A DNA stretch of 64,000 nt from CAZEPT01 sp964626965 (GTDB lineage: Bacteria; Patescibacteriota; Minisyncoccia; Phycocordibacterales; UBA9973): contig CAZVHB010000005.1 of the NCBI GenBank assembly GCA_964626965.1, forward strand, positions 1-64,000, in the 5' to 3' direction. Below, piece after piece: positions 57,382 through 64,000 of this stretch. Below the pieces are notes generated by a model. The model was not told the DNA's origin. It made no database searches and was given only the letters and a program-made list of their open reading frames with translations. The position numbers were made by a program, and so were the translations under genes. Position 1 is the first letter of the stretch. Each line of letters starts with the position of its first letter.

Positions 57382-57415
57382 TTGGTTCTTATTAAATTAA
57401 GGGTTTTTCTACTTG

Positions 57416-57488
57416 TGCTTGGGGGCAGGCTCGAACTGCCGACATCTCCCTCTTCAGGGGAGCGCTCTACCAACTGAGCTACCCAAGC
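57416..57488 (-). tRNA. tRNA-Phe (anticodon GAA)
   Basis: Acceptor GCTTGGG/CCCAAGC, D arm GCTC/GAGC, anticodon stem CTCCC/GGGAG with loop CTGAAGA (anticodon GAA), T arm GGCAG-TTCGAGC-CTGCC. CCA is not encoded. Fragments of this gene are repeated on both flanks. Confidence 0.95.
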
Positions 57489-57532
57489 ATGTCATTATCT
57501 TTTATTTTTTTTACGTTACTTGTCTTCAGCGT

Positions 57533-57566
57533 GCTTGTCCACCAAGTCAGCTATCTAAGCATACGT
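57533..57566 (-). pseudogene. Degenerate 5'-half copy of tRNA-Phe
   Basis: CCACCAAGTCAGCTATCTAA and GCATAC resemble the native 57468-57490 (CCAACTGAGCTACCCAAGCA) with several changes. It is in the same orientation on the 5' flank of the real gene, mirroring the fragment upstream of tRNA-Val. Confidence 0.5.
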
Positions 57567-57608
57567 ACAATTAAAAATTTCTAATTTCTAATTTCTAATT
57601 TTTTAAAA

Positions 57609-57899
57609 TTATTTAAGCGTCTTTAATATCTCATTAAACTTCTCCATATTTACTGATGTGTCTACTTGTGCACCATCTTGTATTTGAGCACTCACGTTAA
57701 ACATATTTTGATATGTACCAATAAGACCAGAAAGCATTGGCTTAAGAAACACATATCCACCCCAGACAAAAGCAATCATAATAAAAAGATAGCCTGCTCT
57801 CATCCAATTTTGGATATTCTGAGCCCGAAGAAGTTTTTTAAGGATAGTATTATTCTCTTGATCTATTGCTAATATTTCCTTTAACTCTTCTGGGTTCAT
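57609..57899 (-). CDS. Hypothetical single-pass membrane protein, 96 aa
   Basis: An N-terminal cytoplasmic helix (MNPEELKEILAIDQENNTIL, then KKLLRAQNIQNW) precedes one membrane helix (about 35-53, GYLFIMIAFVWGGYVFLKP) and a polar tail of 40 residues. Family not recognised, though small proteins with this plan are common in Patescibacteria. TATTAT (57906-57911) ends 6 nt before the ATG, supporting both the start and a leaderless mRNA, as for core genes. It is transcribed toward the tRNA-Phe region and divergent to plsC. Confidence 0.6.
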   Translation of the reverse strand: MNPEELKEILAIDQENNTILKKLLRAQNIQNWMRAGYLFIMIAFVWGGYVFLKPMLSGLIGTYQNMFNVSAQIQDGAQVDTSVNMEKFNEILKTLK

Positions 57900-57955
57900 A
57901 TGGACATAATACCAAAAAAAAGAGAAAAATACAATGACTCATGTTGAATCTTTTT

Positions 57956-57984
57956 TTGACAAACCCCTATTATTTATGTATATT
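57956..57984 (+). promoter_or_regulatory. Promoter of plsC
   Basis: Consensus TTGACA (57956-57961), 17-nt spacer, TATATT (57979-57984), then an A-rich 16-nt stretch to the ATG. Confidence 0.75.
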
Positions 57985-58000
57985 TAAAAAAAATTAAAAT

Positions 58001-58735
58001 ATGAAAAATTTATTCTTAAAAGAATTCTGGATGGGTGTCTGGTTTTACGCTTGTTTCCTCAAAAGTTGCATACCGATTAGGAAACAGTTACGTATCATCA
58101 AAAAGAAGAATTTACCTGAGAAACTAGAAATAGAAACTATCCAAAAACTTTTCAGGGGTTGGATGAATAATTTCTGGTTAGAAATGGGTATAAAGGTACA
58201 TCATATTGGACTTGAGAAGATACCTACTGATAACAAGTGCGTGATCATAAGTAATCACCTGTCTTTTCTTGATATACCATCCCTGACTCCTTTTGTTCCG
58301 GCAAATAAGTCAATCGCAAAAATAGAGCCAAGCAGGTATCCAATATTTGGAACAATTTGGACTTCGTTATCAGTTCTAGTTAACTTAAAAGATAAGGAAA
58401 GTCGGAACACTGCTTTTAAAAAAATGTACTCACTACTTGATGATGGTATAATTCCCCTCTTCTACCCAGAAGAGGCACGAAACACAACAGACGAACCATT
58501 ACTTCCCTTTCAACCAGGAGCATTTGTAGTAAGTAACAGAAGAAAAGTACCTATCGTACCTATTGTTATCATAGGAGCAAATCACATACTGAAGCCAGGA
58601 TGCAGTTTCACCCCAGGAAGGATTCTTGTAGAGGTTCTTGAACCAATGGAGAAAAAAGAGGATGAAGACCTTGAAAGATTCATACATAGAGTGAGAACTA
58701 CAATGCTCGAAGTTATCAAAAAGCATGGAAATTAA
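58001..58735 (+). CDS. plsC: 1-acyl-sn-glycerol-3-phosphate acyltransferase-like (PlsC family)
   Basis: 244 residues. The acyltransferase motif NHLSFLDIP (H-x4-D) lies near residue 87-95, motif II near KSIAKIEPSRYPIFG, and motif III LFYPEEARNTTDE corresponds to the FPEGTRS box with E-G replaced by E-E, a mild deviation. Motif IV is VPIVPIVIIGA. It should acylate lysophosphatidate or a related acceptor at the membrane. Lipid synthesis is often incomplete in these organisms, so the acyl donor may come from outside (inference). It is monocistronic with good promoter and terminator. Confidence 0.88.
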   Translation: MKNLFLKEFWMGVWFYACFLKSCIPIRKQLRIIKKKNLPEKLEIETIQKLFRGWMNNFWLEMGIKVHHIGLEKIPTDNKCVIISNHLSFLDIPSLTPFVPANKSIAKIEPSRYPIFGTIWTSLSVLVNLKDKESRNTAFKKMYSLLDDGIIPLFYPEEARNTTDEPLLPFQPGAFVVSNRRKVPIVPIVIIGANHILKPGCSFTPGRILVEVLEPMEKKEDEDLERFIHRVRTTMLEVIKKHGN

Positions 58736-58740
58736 TAAGT

Positions 58741-58766
58741 AAAAAGACCTTCTGGTCTTTTTTTTG
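58741..58766 (+). terminator. plsC terminator
   Basis: AAAAAGACC/GGTCTTTTT with a TTCT loop and T9 tail, immediately in front of element D copy 3. Confidence 0.85.
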
Positions 58767-58880
58767 TGTGGTCACAAGTTACTAAGTATAATCTATCACT
58801 ACGTTCAGATTCTACGTAAGTACTCGCGACCCCAGCTCGTGGTTTTTTCTTGTAGTGCAAGAAAAAACATCACTCCGCCC
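58763..58880 (+). repeat. Element D, copy 3 (beside the tRNA-Arg terminator)
   Basis: It begins TTTGTGTGGTCACAAG and carries GTCACAAGTTACTAAGT, AAGTACTCGCGACCCCA and CATCACTCCG. Its first hairpin (AATCT/AGATT) is unrelated in sequence to copies 1 and 2; the second is TTTTTTCTTG/CAAGAAAAAA with outer GTG/CAC. Confidence 0.8.
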
Positions 58881-58930
58881 GGCACACACTAAAAATCCCC
58901 AGCAGTGGGGATTTTCTTTACGCGTGTGCC
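58881..58930 (-). terminator. tRNA-Arg terminator with extended arms
   Basis: Inner stem AAAATCCCC/GGGGATTTT with an AGCAGT loop (58892-58915). Outer arms GGCACAC (58881-58887) and GTGTGCC (58924-58930) make an inverted copy of the tRNA 3' end. Confidence 0.75.
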
Positions 58931-58998
58931 CCCACCCCGAATCGAACGAGGATCAATTCCTTAGGACGGAACGGTTCTATCCATTAAACTATGGGGGC
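58927..58998 (-). tRNA. tRNA-Arg (anticodon CCU)
   Basis: Acceptor GCCCCCA/TGGGGGC, D arm GTTT/GAAC, anticodon stem GTTCC/GGAAT (one G-T) with loop GTCCTAA (anticodon CCT), T arm CCTCG-TTCGATT-CGGGG. CCA is not encoded. Confidence 0.92.
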
Positions 58999-58999
58999 A

Positions 59000-59031
59000 A
59001 GTAAAAACACGAGATATCTCGTGTTTTTACT
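59000..59031 (-). terminator. Palindromic terminator of the glutaredoxin gene
   Basis: A 32-bp perfect palindrome centred at GAGATATCTC with AAAAA/TTTTT arms, between the glutaredoxin stop and the 5' end of tRNA-Arg. Confidence 0.8.
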
Positions 59032-59060
59032 ATACCTATTTTATCAAAAAATTGTAAGTC

Positions 59061-59300
59061 TTAGTCTGTAATACCCAAAAGTTCATTTACCTTTGTTTTA
59101 TCAAAACCAACGATAGCATCCGTACCAATAAGGATCACAGGAACTCCGAGCTGACCCGTCATCTCTACCATCTCGGCTCTCTTCTCCATGTTTTCTGCAA
59201 CGTTATAGTCAGTGTACTTTACTCCTTTTTCATCAAAATAATCTTTTGCCATGTGACAAAAGTGGCAACTTGGTGTACTAAAAATGGTGACTTCTTTCAT
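59061..59300 (-). CDS. Glutaredoxin-family protein
   Basis: 79 residues with a CHFC active site (STPSCHFCHMAKDYF, Cys 12 and 15), the TGQLGVPVILIG cis-Pro segment and GFDKTKVNELL. The CxxC variant resembles NrdH-redoxin/glutaredoxin hybrids that accept electrons from thioredoxin reductase, so the TrxB-like enzyme at 41371 is a plausible partner (inference). Length is typical for the short form. The FtsB-like gene lies 37 nt upstream on the same strand. Confidence 0.93.
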   Translation of the reverse strand: MKEVTIFSTPSCHFCHMAKDYFDEKGVKYTDYNVAENMEKRAEMVEMTGQLGVPVILIGTDAIVGFDKTKVNELLGITD

Positions 59301-59337
59301 ATATGTATATTATTTATTCTAATATCTTTATTATACA

Positions 59338-59712
59338 CTACTTGTCAATTTTAAAAAAACTAACTACTCTATCCCAAAAACGAGTTGGTTTTTTGTCAGT
59401 TGATCCTACCTCCTTCTCCGCCGTTAGCACAATAACTTTCTCTCCAGGCTTAACAACATTGAACTTTTCTCGCAAAATAGTCTCTCTACCGATACCTTCA
59501 TTAATACTCCTGTTTTTGTCATTAATATACTCTTTCTGCTGTGTGAGTGTCTTTTTTTCTCTCTCCAATGCACCAACTTTTTTCCAAACTTTTTCTCGCT
59601 TCAAAAAAAGAGACACTGAATTATATAAAAGCAAAATAACAATGACAGAGAAAATACCAAGCCAAATCTTTGAAGTCATTATTGTATGGATGAAGTTTTT
59701 ATTTTTTGCCAT
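59338..59712 (-). CDS. FtsB/DivIC-like septum formation initiator
   Basis: 124 residues. A cytoplasmic start and one membrane helix (about 15-32, IWLGIFSVIVILLLYNSV) lead into an extracytoplasmic coiled coil (VWKKVGALEREKKTLTQQKE), then the conserved ETILREKFNVVKPGEKVIVL of the FtsB/DivIC family. It should bridge FtsL/FtsQ to the septal synthase. The minus-strand TATACT (59720-59725) ends 7 nt before the ATG. It is divergent to a 38-aa membrane peptide gene. Confidence 0.88.
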   Translation of the reverse strand: MAKNKNFIHTIMTSKIWLGIFSVIVILLLYNSVSLFLKREKVWKKVGALEREKKTLTQQKEYINDKNRSINEGIGRETILREKFNVVKPGEKVIVLTAEKEVGSTDKKPTRFWDRVVSFFKIDK

Positions 59713-59730
59713 ATATGCTAGTATATCATT

Positions 59731-59847
59731 ATGTTATTTAATCCAAAAAACCAAAAAGTTGTAAAGAGAGTCTGGGGTGTCATCTGTTTTATCACAATCA
59801 TCAGTATGATTTTTTTCTACGTTGCCGGTGTTTTTGTTCAAAACTAG
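59731..59847 (+). CDS. 38-residue single-pass membrane protein
   Basis: The frame MLFNPKNQKVVKRVWG leads into one hydrophobic helix (about 17-36) and ends at TAG 59845-59847. A basic N-terminus and a single helix are a plausible small membrane protein, positioned between the divergent FtsB-like gene and the 3' end of lepA, overlapping the lepA stop by 4 bp on the opposite strand. Function unknown. The bias toward hydrophobic residues and clean topology argue against chance, but the size leaves doubt. Confidence 0.5.
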   Translation: MLFNPKNQKVVKRVWGVICFITIISMIFFYVAGVFVQN

Positions 59848-61631
59848 TCTTTTGACTTCATCATCTTCAAAAAAACATCTTGGGGGATATTGATCTTCCC
59901 TCTTTCTTTCATTTTTTTCTTCCCTTTCTTTTGATTATCAAGGAGTTTCATCTTCCGAGTGTAATCACCTCCGTACAAACCACTCGTCACATCTTTTCGA
60001 AATGCCTGAATAGTTCGTGAAGACAATATTTTCCCAGATACATACCCTTGCACCTTGGTGGTAAATTGCTGTCTCGGTAAAAGTCCGTGTAATTTCTCAA
60101 CAGCAGTTTCTGCCTCTTCAAATGCACGTTTTCGTGATATCACTCGAGAAAATGCTGGGACAATTTCATCCGCGACAAAGATATCGAGACGCGTCACGTC
60201 AGCGAGGCGCATTTCTTTTATTTCATATGAAATAGATGCATAGCCAGATGTAGCACTCTTGAGCTGATCGAACAGATCCCGCATGAGTTCACGAAGTGGC
60301 ATCATGAGATATATCTTTGAACGGTTATCTCCAAAATTTTCTATGTCACCCGTCTCAGCTTCGTGTTCATAGAGCATCGGCATGAGGGTTGAAATATATT
60401 CGCTCGGTACAATAATATGTGCAGTTACCCATGGTTCATACACCTTTTCAAAGAGTCCATCGTTTGGAAACATGTGTGGTGAATAGACGGTGATTTTTTC
60501 GTGTTTTTTATTTTCTATCACATACGTAATAGATGGTGTGGTAATGATAATTGCCAAAGAAAATTCACGTTTGATACGTTCAGTAATAATCTCCAAGTGA
60601 AGCATTCCGAGAAAACCACAACGAAATCCGCGACCAAGTGCACCAGAAGTTTCTTCTTCAAAAGAAAAAGCAGCATCAGAGAGACGAAGTCGTAGAAGCG
60701 CCCCACGCAGGTGAATAAAATCATCTTGATCTTCTGGATAGAGCGACGCCCAGACAACAGGTGCTGGTTGCATATATCCATCGAGAGGAACACACTGTTT
60801 CTTCAGGAGTGTTACCGTGTCTCCAACAGAGGCAATACCAGGACGTTTGATACCGGTCACAATGTATCCAATAGCCCCTTCACTGAGTGTAGGTGCAGAA
60901 GTCTCCATAGGAGCAAAGTATCCGACGTCGAGCGCGATAAACTGCTCTTTTGGGGCAAATAAATAGAGATAGTCGCCTTTTGACACACTACCCTGTAGGA
61001 TACGCACATAGAGAATCACACCACGATGTTCATCGTATTTAAAATCGAATACAAGTGCCTGAAGTGGTGCATCGTCGTGTGATGTTTTTGGTTCTGGGAT
61101 ACGTTCAATAATAGCCTCCAAAAGCAATTGAACATTTTCACCAGTCTTTCCCGACACAGCAAGTATTGTGTCTGGATCAATATCAAGAAGACTCGCAACC
61201 TCGAGAGACACTTCGTCCACTTTTGCAAGCGGTGAATCGATCTTTGAAAGTACAGGAATAATCACGAGCCCGAGTTCTTTCGCCATATCAAGCGTGGTGA
61301 GCGTCTGTGCTTGGACTCCTTGTGTCGCATCAACCAAGAGTACTGTCCCCTCAACCGCTTGTAGCGCGCGAGAAACTTCATAGGAGAAGTCTATGTGCCC
61401 TGGAGTATCAATAAGGTTGAGCGTGTATTTTTGCCCTTTATACGGCATCTCCATCTTGACTGGTTGCATCTTGATCGTAATACCGCGCTCTCGTTCGAGC
61501 TCCATACTATCGAGCACTTGATTCATCATTTTTCTTTTTTCAATAGTTGCGGTAATTTCAAGCATACGATCAGCAAGAGTGGACTTTCCGTGGTCAATAT
61601 GTGCAATGATAGTAAAGTTTCGTATATTCAT
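59844..61631 (-). CDS. lepA: Elongation factor 4 (LepA)
   Basis: Translational GTPase that acts on stalled or pre-translocation ribosomes and in initiation/biogenesis. 595 residues: AHIDHGKSTLADRMLE (P-loop), ERERGITIKMQ, DTPGHIDFSYEV, SKIDSP (G4); the C-terminal LepA domain ends in RKMKLLDNQKKGKKKMKERG and INIPQDVFLKM. Length is typical. It starts 4 nt after murJ ends, so the two share a message. The upstream bases are AT-rich with no Shine-Dalgarno. Confidence 0.97.
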   Translation of the reverse strand: MNIRNFTIIAHIDHGKSTLADRMLEITATIEKRKMMNQVLDSMELERERGITIKMQPVKMEMPYKGQKYTLNLIDTPGHIDFSYEVSRALQAVEGTVLLVDATQGVQAQTLTTLDMAKELGLVIIPVLSKIDSPLAKVDEVSLEVASLLDIDPDTILAVSGKTGENVQLLLEAIIERIPEPKTSHDDAPLQALVFDFKYDEHRGVILYVRILQGSVSKGDYLYLFAPKEQFIALDVGYFAPMETSAPTLSEGAIGYIVTGIKRPGIASVGDTVTLLKKQCVPLDGYMQPAPVVWASLYPEDQDDFIHLRGALLRLRLSDAAFSFEEETSGALGRGFRCGFLGMLHLEIITERIKREFSLAIIITTPSITYVIENKKHEKITVYSPHMFPNDGLFEKVYEPWVTAHIIVPSEYISTLMPMLYEHEAETGDIENFGDNRSKIYLMMPLRELMRDLFDQLKSATSGYASISYEIKEMRLADVTRLDIFVADEIVPAFSRVISRKRAFEEAETAVEKLHGLLPRQQFTTKVQGYVSGKILSSRTIQAFRKDVTSGLYGGDYTRKMKLLDNQKKGKKKMKERGKINIPQDVFLKMMKSKD

Positions 61632-61635
61632 AATA

Positions 61636-63303
61636 TTATTTAAGATTCTGTGTATCTTCTAAGATAACAGTATGAGTTGAGAAAAAGGATTTTACTCGTG
61701 TACCAATAAATACAGCATGTTCATTTTTAATAACAACCAAATAGATGAACCAAAGAATGATCGCTAGAATTCCAGACAACCCCGCTTGAAGTAATATTCC
61801 AAAAACTGTCTTCATTGCGCCAAATCCCTCAAAGAGAGTTAAAAATAGTTTACTCAATACTCCAAGCACACATGCGTGTCCGATACTTATGAACATATTC
61901 TTCATAAAAATAGGAATGATTGGGTGAGCATGCTCTTTTTGGTAATGGAAAAGAAACAGAAATGCAGTGATAATAGCACCGATTGTGTATGCAAAGGCAA
62001 CGAGGATAATTTCTGTATTATCTGAAGTAAACAGACGCAATACTTGAGCCATGCCCATACTTAATGTATTCTTAGGAGAAAATACAATACTCAAGAGTAG
62101 GAGACACGTAATACCGAATCCGATGAATGATATAAGAAGTGGTTTTTTTGTATTCCCCTGGGCATAGTAGATTCTAATAAAGAGGTTATTGACTCCTTGG
62201 AACAAAACACTCAAAAGAAGTACGAACACGAGAGCTGAAGTCATTGTTGTATCTTGCCATGAAAATAAATTTGTTCCGAGAATAACTCGAACAATGTGCG
62301 CACGAAATATAATAAAGAGCACAATGAGCGCAACAGACCAGAATGTAATTTTCTCGAGTGTTTTTTCAACAAGCGGAAATGCTGATTCTTTTTTCTCTCG
62401 ATATAAATTTACAAAATATGGAAATGAAGCAGTCGCAAACGGCATTCCGATGAGTGCTAGTGGAACAAGTGCGATGTTAAAAGCAAAAGAAACGAGCGAG
62501 ATACTTCCTGCTGCATACCGTGAAGCAATGGAAGTAATTACAATCATAAGTAAGCTTGAGAGTGACAGGGTGAATGTCCGAGGTATTGATACAAGAAAAA
62601 TATCTTTCACCACTTTAAATTTTTTCACTTGGATAAACGTGAGTGTGTAATCTGAAGAGAAATAAGCCACGAGCTGTGTGATCAGATGAAAGAGTCCGCC
62701 GAGTACGACACCAAAACCAAGTCCAAGGATGCCAAAATGTTTGTAGAAAAATACAATACCAATAATGATACCGAAGTTATACACCACAGGTGCAGTTGCA
62801 TACGCAAAAAATCTTTTATGATACTGATTAATACTCCCAATGAAGTTTGAAATACCGAGCATAATCGGAGAGAGAAGCATAATACGAGAGAGAAATATAA
62901 GTTTGTCATTTTGTTCTGCTGTAAATCCTGGTGCAATCAAATGAGAGATGAAAGGCATGAATAAAAATACAATAATACAAGCGCAGAAAATACACATAAC
63001 AAAAAAAGAAAAAAGTGTATTTACTCGTTCAATAGATTCCTCTTCTTCTGTGCTTTTTGACAAAAGTGGTATAAGAACTGTCGCGGAAACAAGAGTTGAG
63101 AGTACGACATAGAGAAAGTCAGGGACTCGAAATGCAGCCAAGTACACGTCGAGCATTGGTCCCGGACCGATAAACCTTGCAAATAAGTGGTCACGCACGA
63201 CGCCTAAGATCTGAGAGAGGAAGGTAAAGATTGAGATAATAAAAGCCGCCTCAGCAACTGAGGTGTACTTTTTCTGAATAACACCAACTATCTTTGATAC
63301 CAT
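61636..63303 (-). CDS. murJ: Lipid II flippase MurJ
   Basis: Exports lipid II for wall synthesis, downstream of the MurA/MurB steps encoded at 48985-51582. 555 residues with 14 or so membrane helices; the N-terminal VVRDHLFARFIGPGPMLDVY has the conserved Arg and the Asp-containing central cavity motif. The C-terminal 30 residues form a cytoplasmic tail. It is one of the few genes with a purine-rich AAAGGA before the ATG (8 nt). It is followed by lepA after 4 nt. Confidence 0.95.
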   Translation of the reverse strand: MVSKIVGVIQKKYTSVAEAAFIISIFTFLSQILGVVRDHLFARFIGPGPMLDVYLAAFRVPDFLYVVLSTLVSATVLIPLLSKSTEEEESIERVNTLFSFFVMCIFCACIIVFLFMPFISHLIAPGFTAEQNDKLIFLSRIMLLSPIMLGISNFIGSINQYHKRFFAYATAPVVYNFGIIIGIVFFYKHFGILGLGFGVVLGGLFHLITQLVAYFSSDYTLTFIQVKKFKVVKDIFLVSIPRTFTLSLSSLLMIVITSIASRYAAGSISLVSFAFNIALVPLALIGMPFATASFPYFVNLYREKKESAFPLVEKTLEKITFWSVALIVLFIIFRAHIVRVILGTNLFSWQDTTMTSALVFVLLLSVLFQGVNNLFIRIYYAQGNTKKPLLISFIGFGITCLLLLSIVFSPKNTLSMGMAQVLRLFTSDNTEIILVAFAYTIGAIITAFLFLFHYQKEHAHPIIPIFMKNMFISIGHACVLGVLSKLFLTLFEGFGAMKTVFGILLQAGLSGILAIILWFIYLVVIKNEHAVFIGTRVKSFFSTHTVILEDTQNLK

Positions 63304-63348
63304 TATCCTTTGATAGTAGCATATTTTATGGGTTTAAAAAAGTGAGCA

Positions 63349-63930
63349 TTATTGATCAATGCAAGAAATAACACAAGGGTAATTTTGATTTTCTTTATGG
63401 CCAAGCCGTATTGTTGCATATCTCTTTTTTAAAGAGTGACCAAGCCATCTATCATCAACTAAAACAGGTTGATTCTTTTCACGAAACAATAATGACACTC
63501 CTAAAAAATGTATAAAGTTCTCAGGTGAAGTAATAGTCATACCAAGAAAATGGTATGACTCATTTGTTTTTATGAGCCAGCCTTTGATAGAATATTTGAG
63601 TTCATTACTTTTTTCTAAAAAATTGATCTTCCTCTGTAAATCTTTTTCAATAGACTCGGACTGATCAATACAAAAATCAAGGAATAATAAAGATTGTATT
63701 CCTGTTTCCGTCATAACAATACTGGAAAGTCCTACTAAAAAACTTTTACTTTCGTATTCTAAAATTTTTTCTCCTATAGCATCTAGATTTTCAACAGAAA
63801 TCCATTCGTATGAAAAATCTCCCTTCTTATCAATAAAAGGATTCAAATTTGTTTTATAGAGGCGTAGTAAAAAGTGAGTTACAGATGGATTTAGTTGTGA
63901 AATTTTCTCAAGTAATTTATAGCTCTCCAT
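63349..63930 (-). CDS. Hypothetical protein, 193 aa
   Basis: Not recognised. A soluble alpha/beta protein. The segments SLLFLDFCIDQ, NESYHFLGMTI and VDDRWLGHSLKKRYATIRLG have the order and spacing loosely reminiscent of archaeo-eukaryotic primase-type catalytic motifs (acidic strand, S-x-H, later Arg), but the first motif lacks a DxD, so this is speculation. It could equally be an unrelated conserved Parcubacterial family. It lies upstream of murJ with a 45-nt gap. Confidence 0.5.
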   Translation of the reverse strand: MESYKLLEKISQLNPSVTHFLLRLYKTNLNPFIDKKGDFSYEWISVENLDAIGEKILEYESKSFLVGLSSIVMTETGIQSLLFLDFCIDQSESIEKDLQRKINFLEKSNELKYSIKGWLIKTNESYHFLGMTITSPENFIHFLGVSLLFREKNQPVLVDDRWLGHSLKKRYATIRLGHKENQNYPCVISCIDQ

Positions 63931-63937
63931 ATAAACA

Positions 63938-64000
63938 TTACACTACAATACTAATAATTTTCCCCGGAATATAAATGAATTTTTTGATCGGACCAGTAAT
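63938..64000 (-). CDS. Possible 3' end of a gene entering from the right
   Basis: On the minus strand an open frame runs from the window edge to TAA at 63938-63940, 20 codons, ending in a hydrophobic stretch (KKFIYIPGKIISIVV). It may be the C-terminal membrane helix of a protein whose body lies beyond the window. Too short for identification, and chance openness is possible. Confidence 0.3.
   Translation of the reverse strand: MTGPIKKFIYIPGKIISIVV

Noticed and set aside
57055..57477. 140-codon plus-strand frame
   Set aside because: Composed of tRNA-Phe fragments, element C and the complement of the tRNA itself.

Overview
The window looks like one chromosomal segment of a candidate phyla radiation (Patescibacteria) bacterium, most likely of the Parcubacteria lineage. 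This is inferred from gene content and protein sizes. It is AT-rich and densely packed with reduced core proteins: an AlaRS ending after its editing domain, a ValRS without the C-terminal coiled coil, a PriA without its ATPase motifs, and a short delta'-like subunit. It also has FtsA/FtsZ, MreB, MurA/B/J and MltG. Almost no start codon has a Shine-Dalgarno sequence in front of it. Ten Ns at 41279-41288 mark a scaffold gap.

Layout. 1-8.2 kb: gapA, small accessory genes, and a minus-strand run of HIT, divergent PAP2, gatB, obg, MYG1, holin-like and yqeY genes. 8.2-14.9 kb: a DEDDh exonuclease, rmuC, dnaK, grpE, and a PaaX/Cas2-like regulator. 15.1-22.2 kb: the minus-strand translation cluster infA-rpsM-rpsK-rpsD-rpoA-rplQ-rplM-rpsI, preceded by a baseplate-J-like surface protein gene and alaS. 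22.2-35.3 kb: mgtC, mnmA, mltG, a sigma-region-4/HARE protein, typA, rseP, frr, a holB-like gene and mreB. 35.4-42.3 kb (plus strand): priA-like, pcp, rpsU, ybeY, ftsA, ftsZ and a thioredoxin-reductase-like gene. 42.3-48.9 kb: accessory genes, tRNA-Glu and tRNA-Val. 49-56.9 kb: divergent murB/murA, tsaD, valS, a PrsW-type protease and an Hsp20. 57-64 kb: tRNA-Phe and tRNA-Arg, plsC, glutaredoxin, an FtsB-like gene, lepA and murJ.

Three themes stand out. First, murB and murA are divergent, MurA carries an N-terminal XRE helix-turn-helix, and the 36-bp spacer holds a perfect 18-bp palindrome touching both -10 boxes, which suggests direct self-regulation of peptidoglycan precursor synthesis. Second, many core genes have a -10 box 6-7 nt before the start codon, implying leaderless mRNAs, while several accessory genes have full -35/-10 promoters and A-rich leaders. 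Third, the window carries several palindromic repeat families: a REP-like family A, elements B and C inserted in frame in mnmA and the priA-like gene (one nested in another), and a roughly 118-bp element D. D occurs in three copies with co-varying stems, each docked against the terminator of rpsI, tRNA-Glu or tRNA-Arg. The tRNA-Val and tRNA-Phe genes are surrounded by direct and inverted fragments of themselves, some split by hairpins at the T-stem/acceptor boundary.
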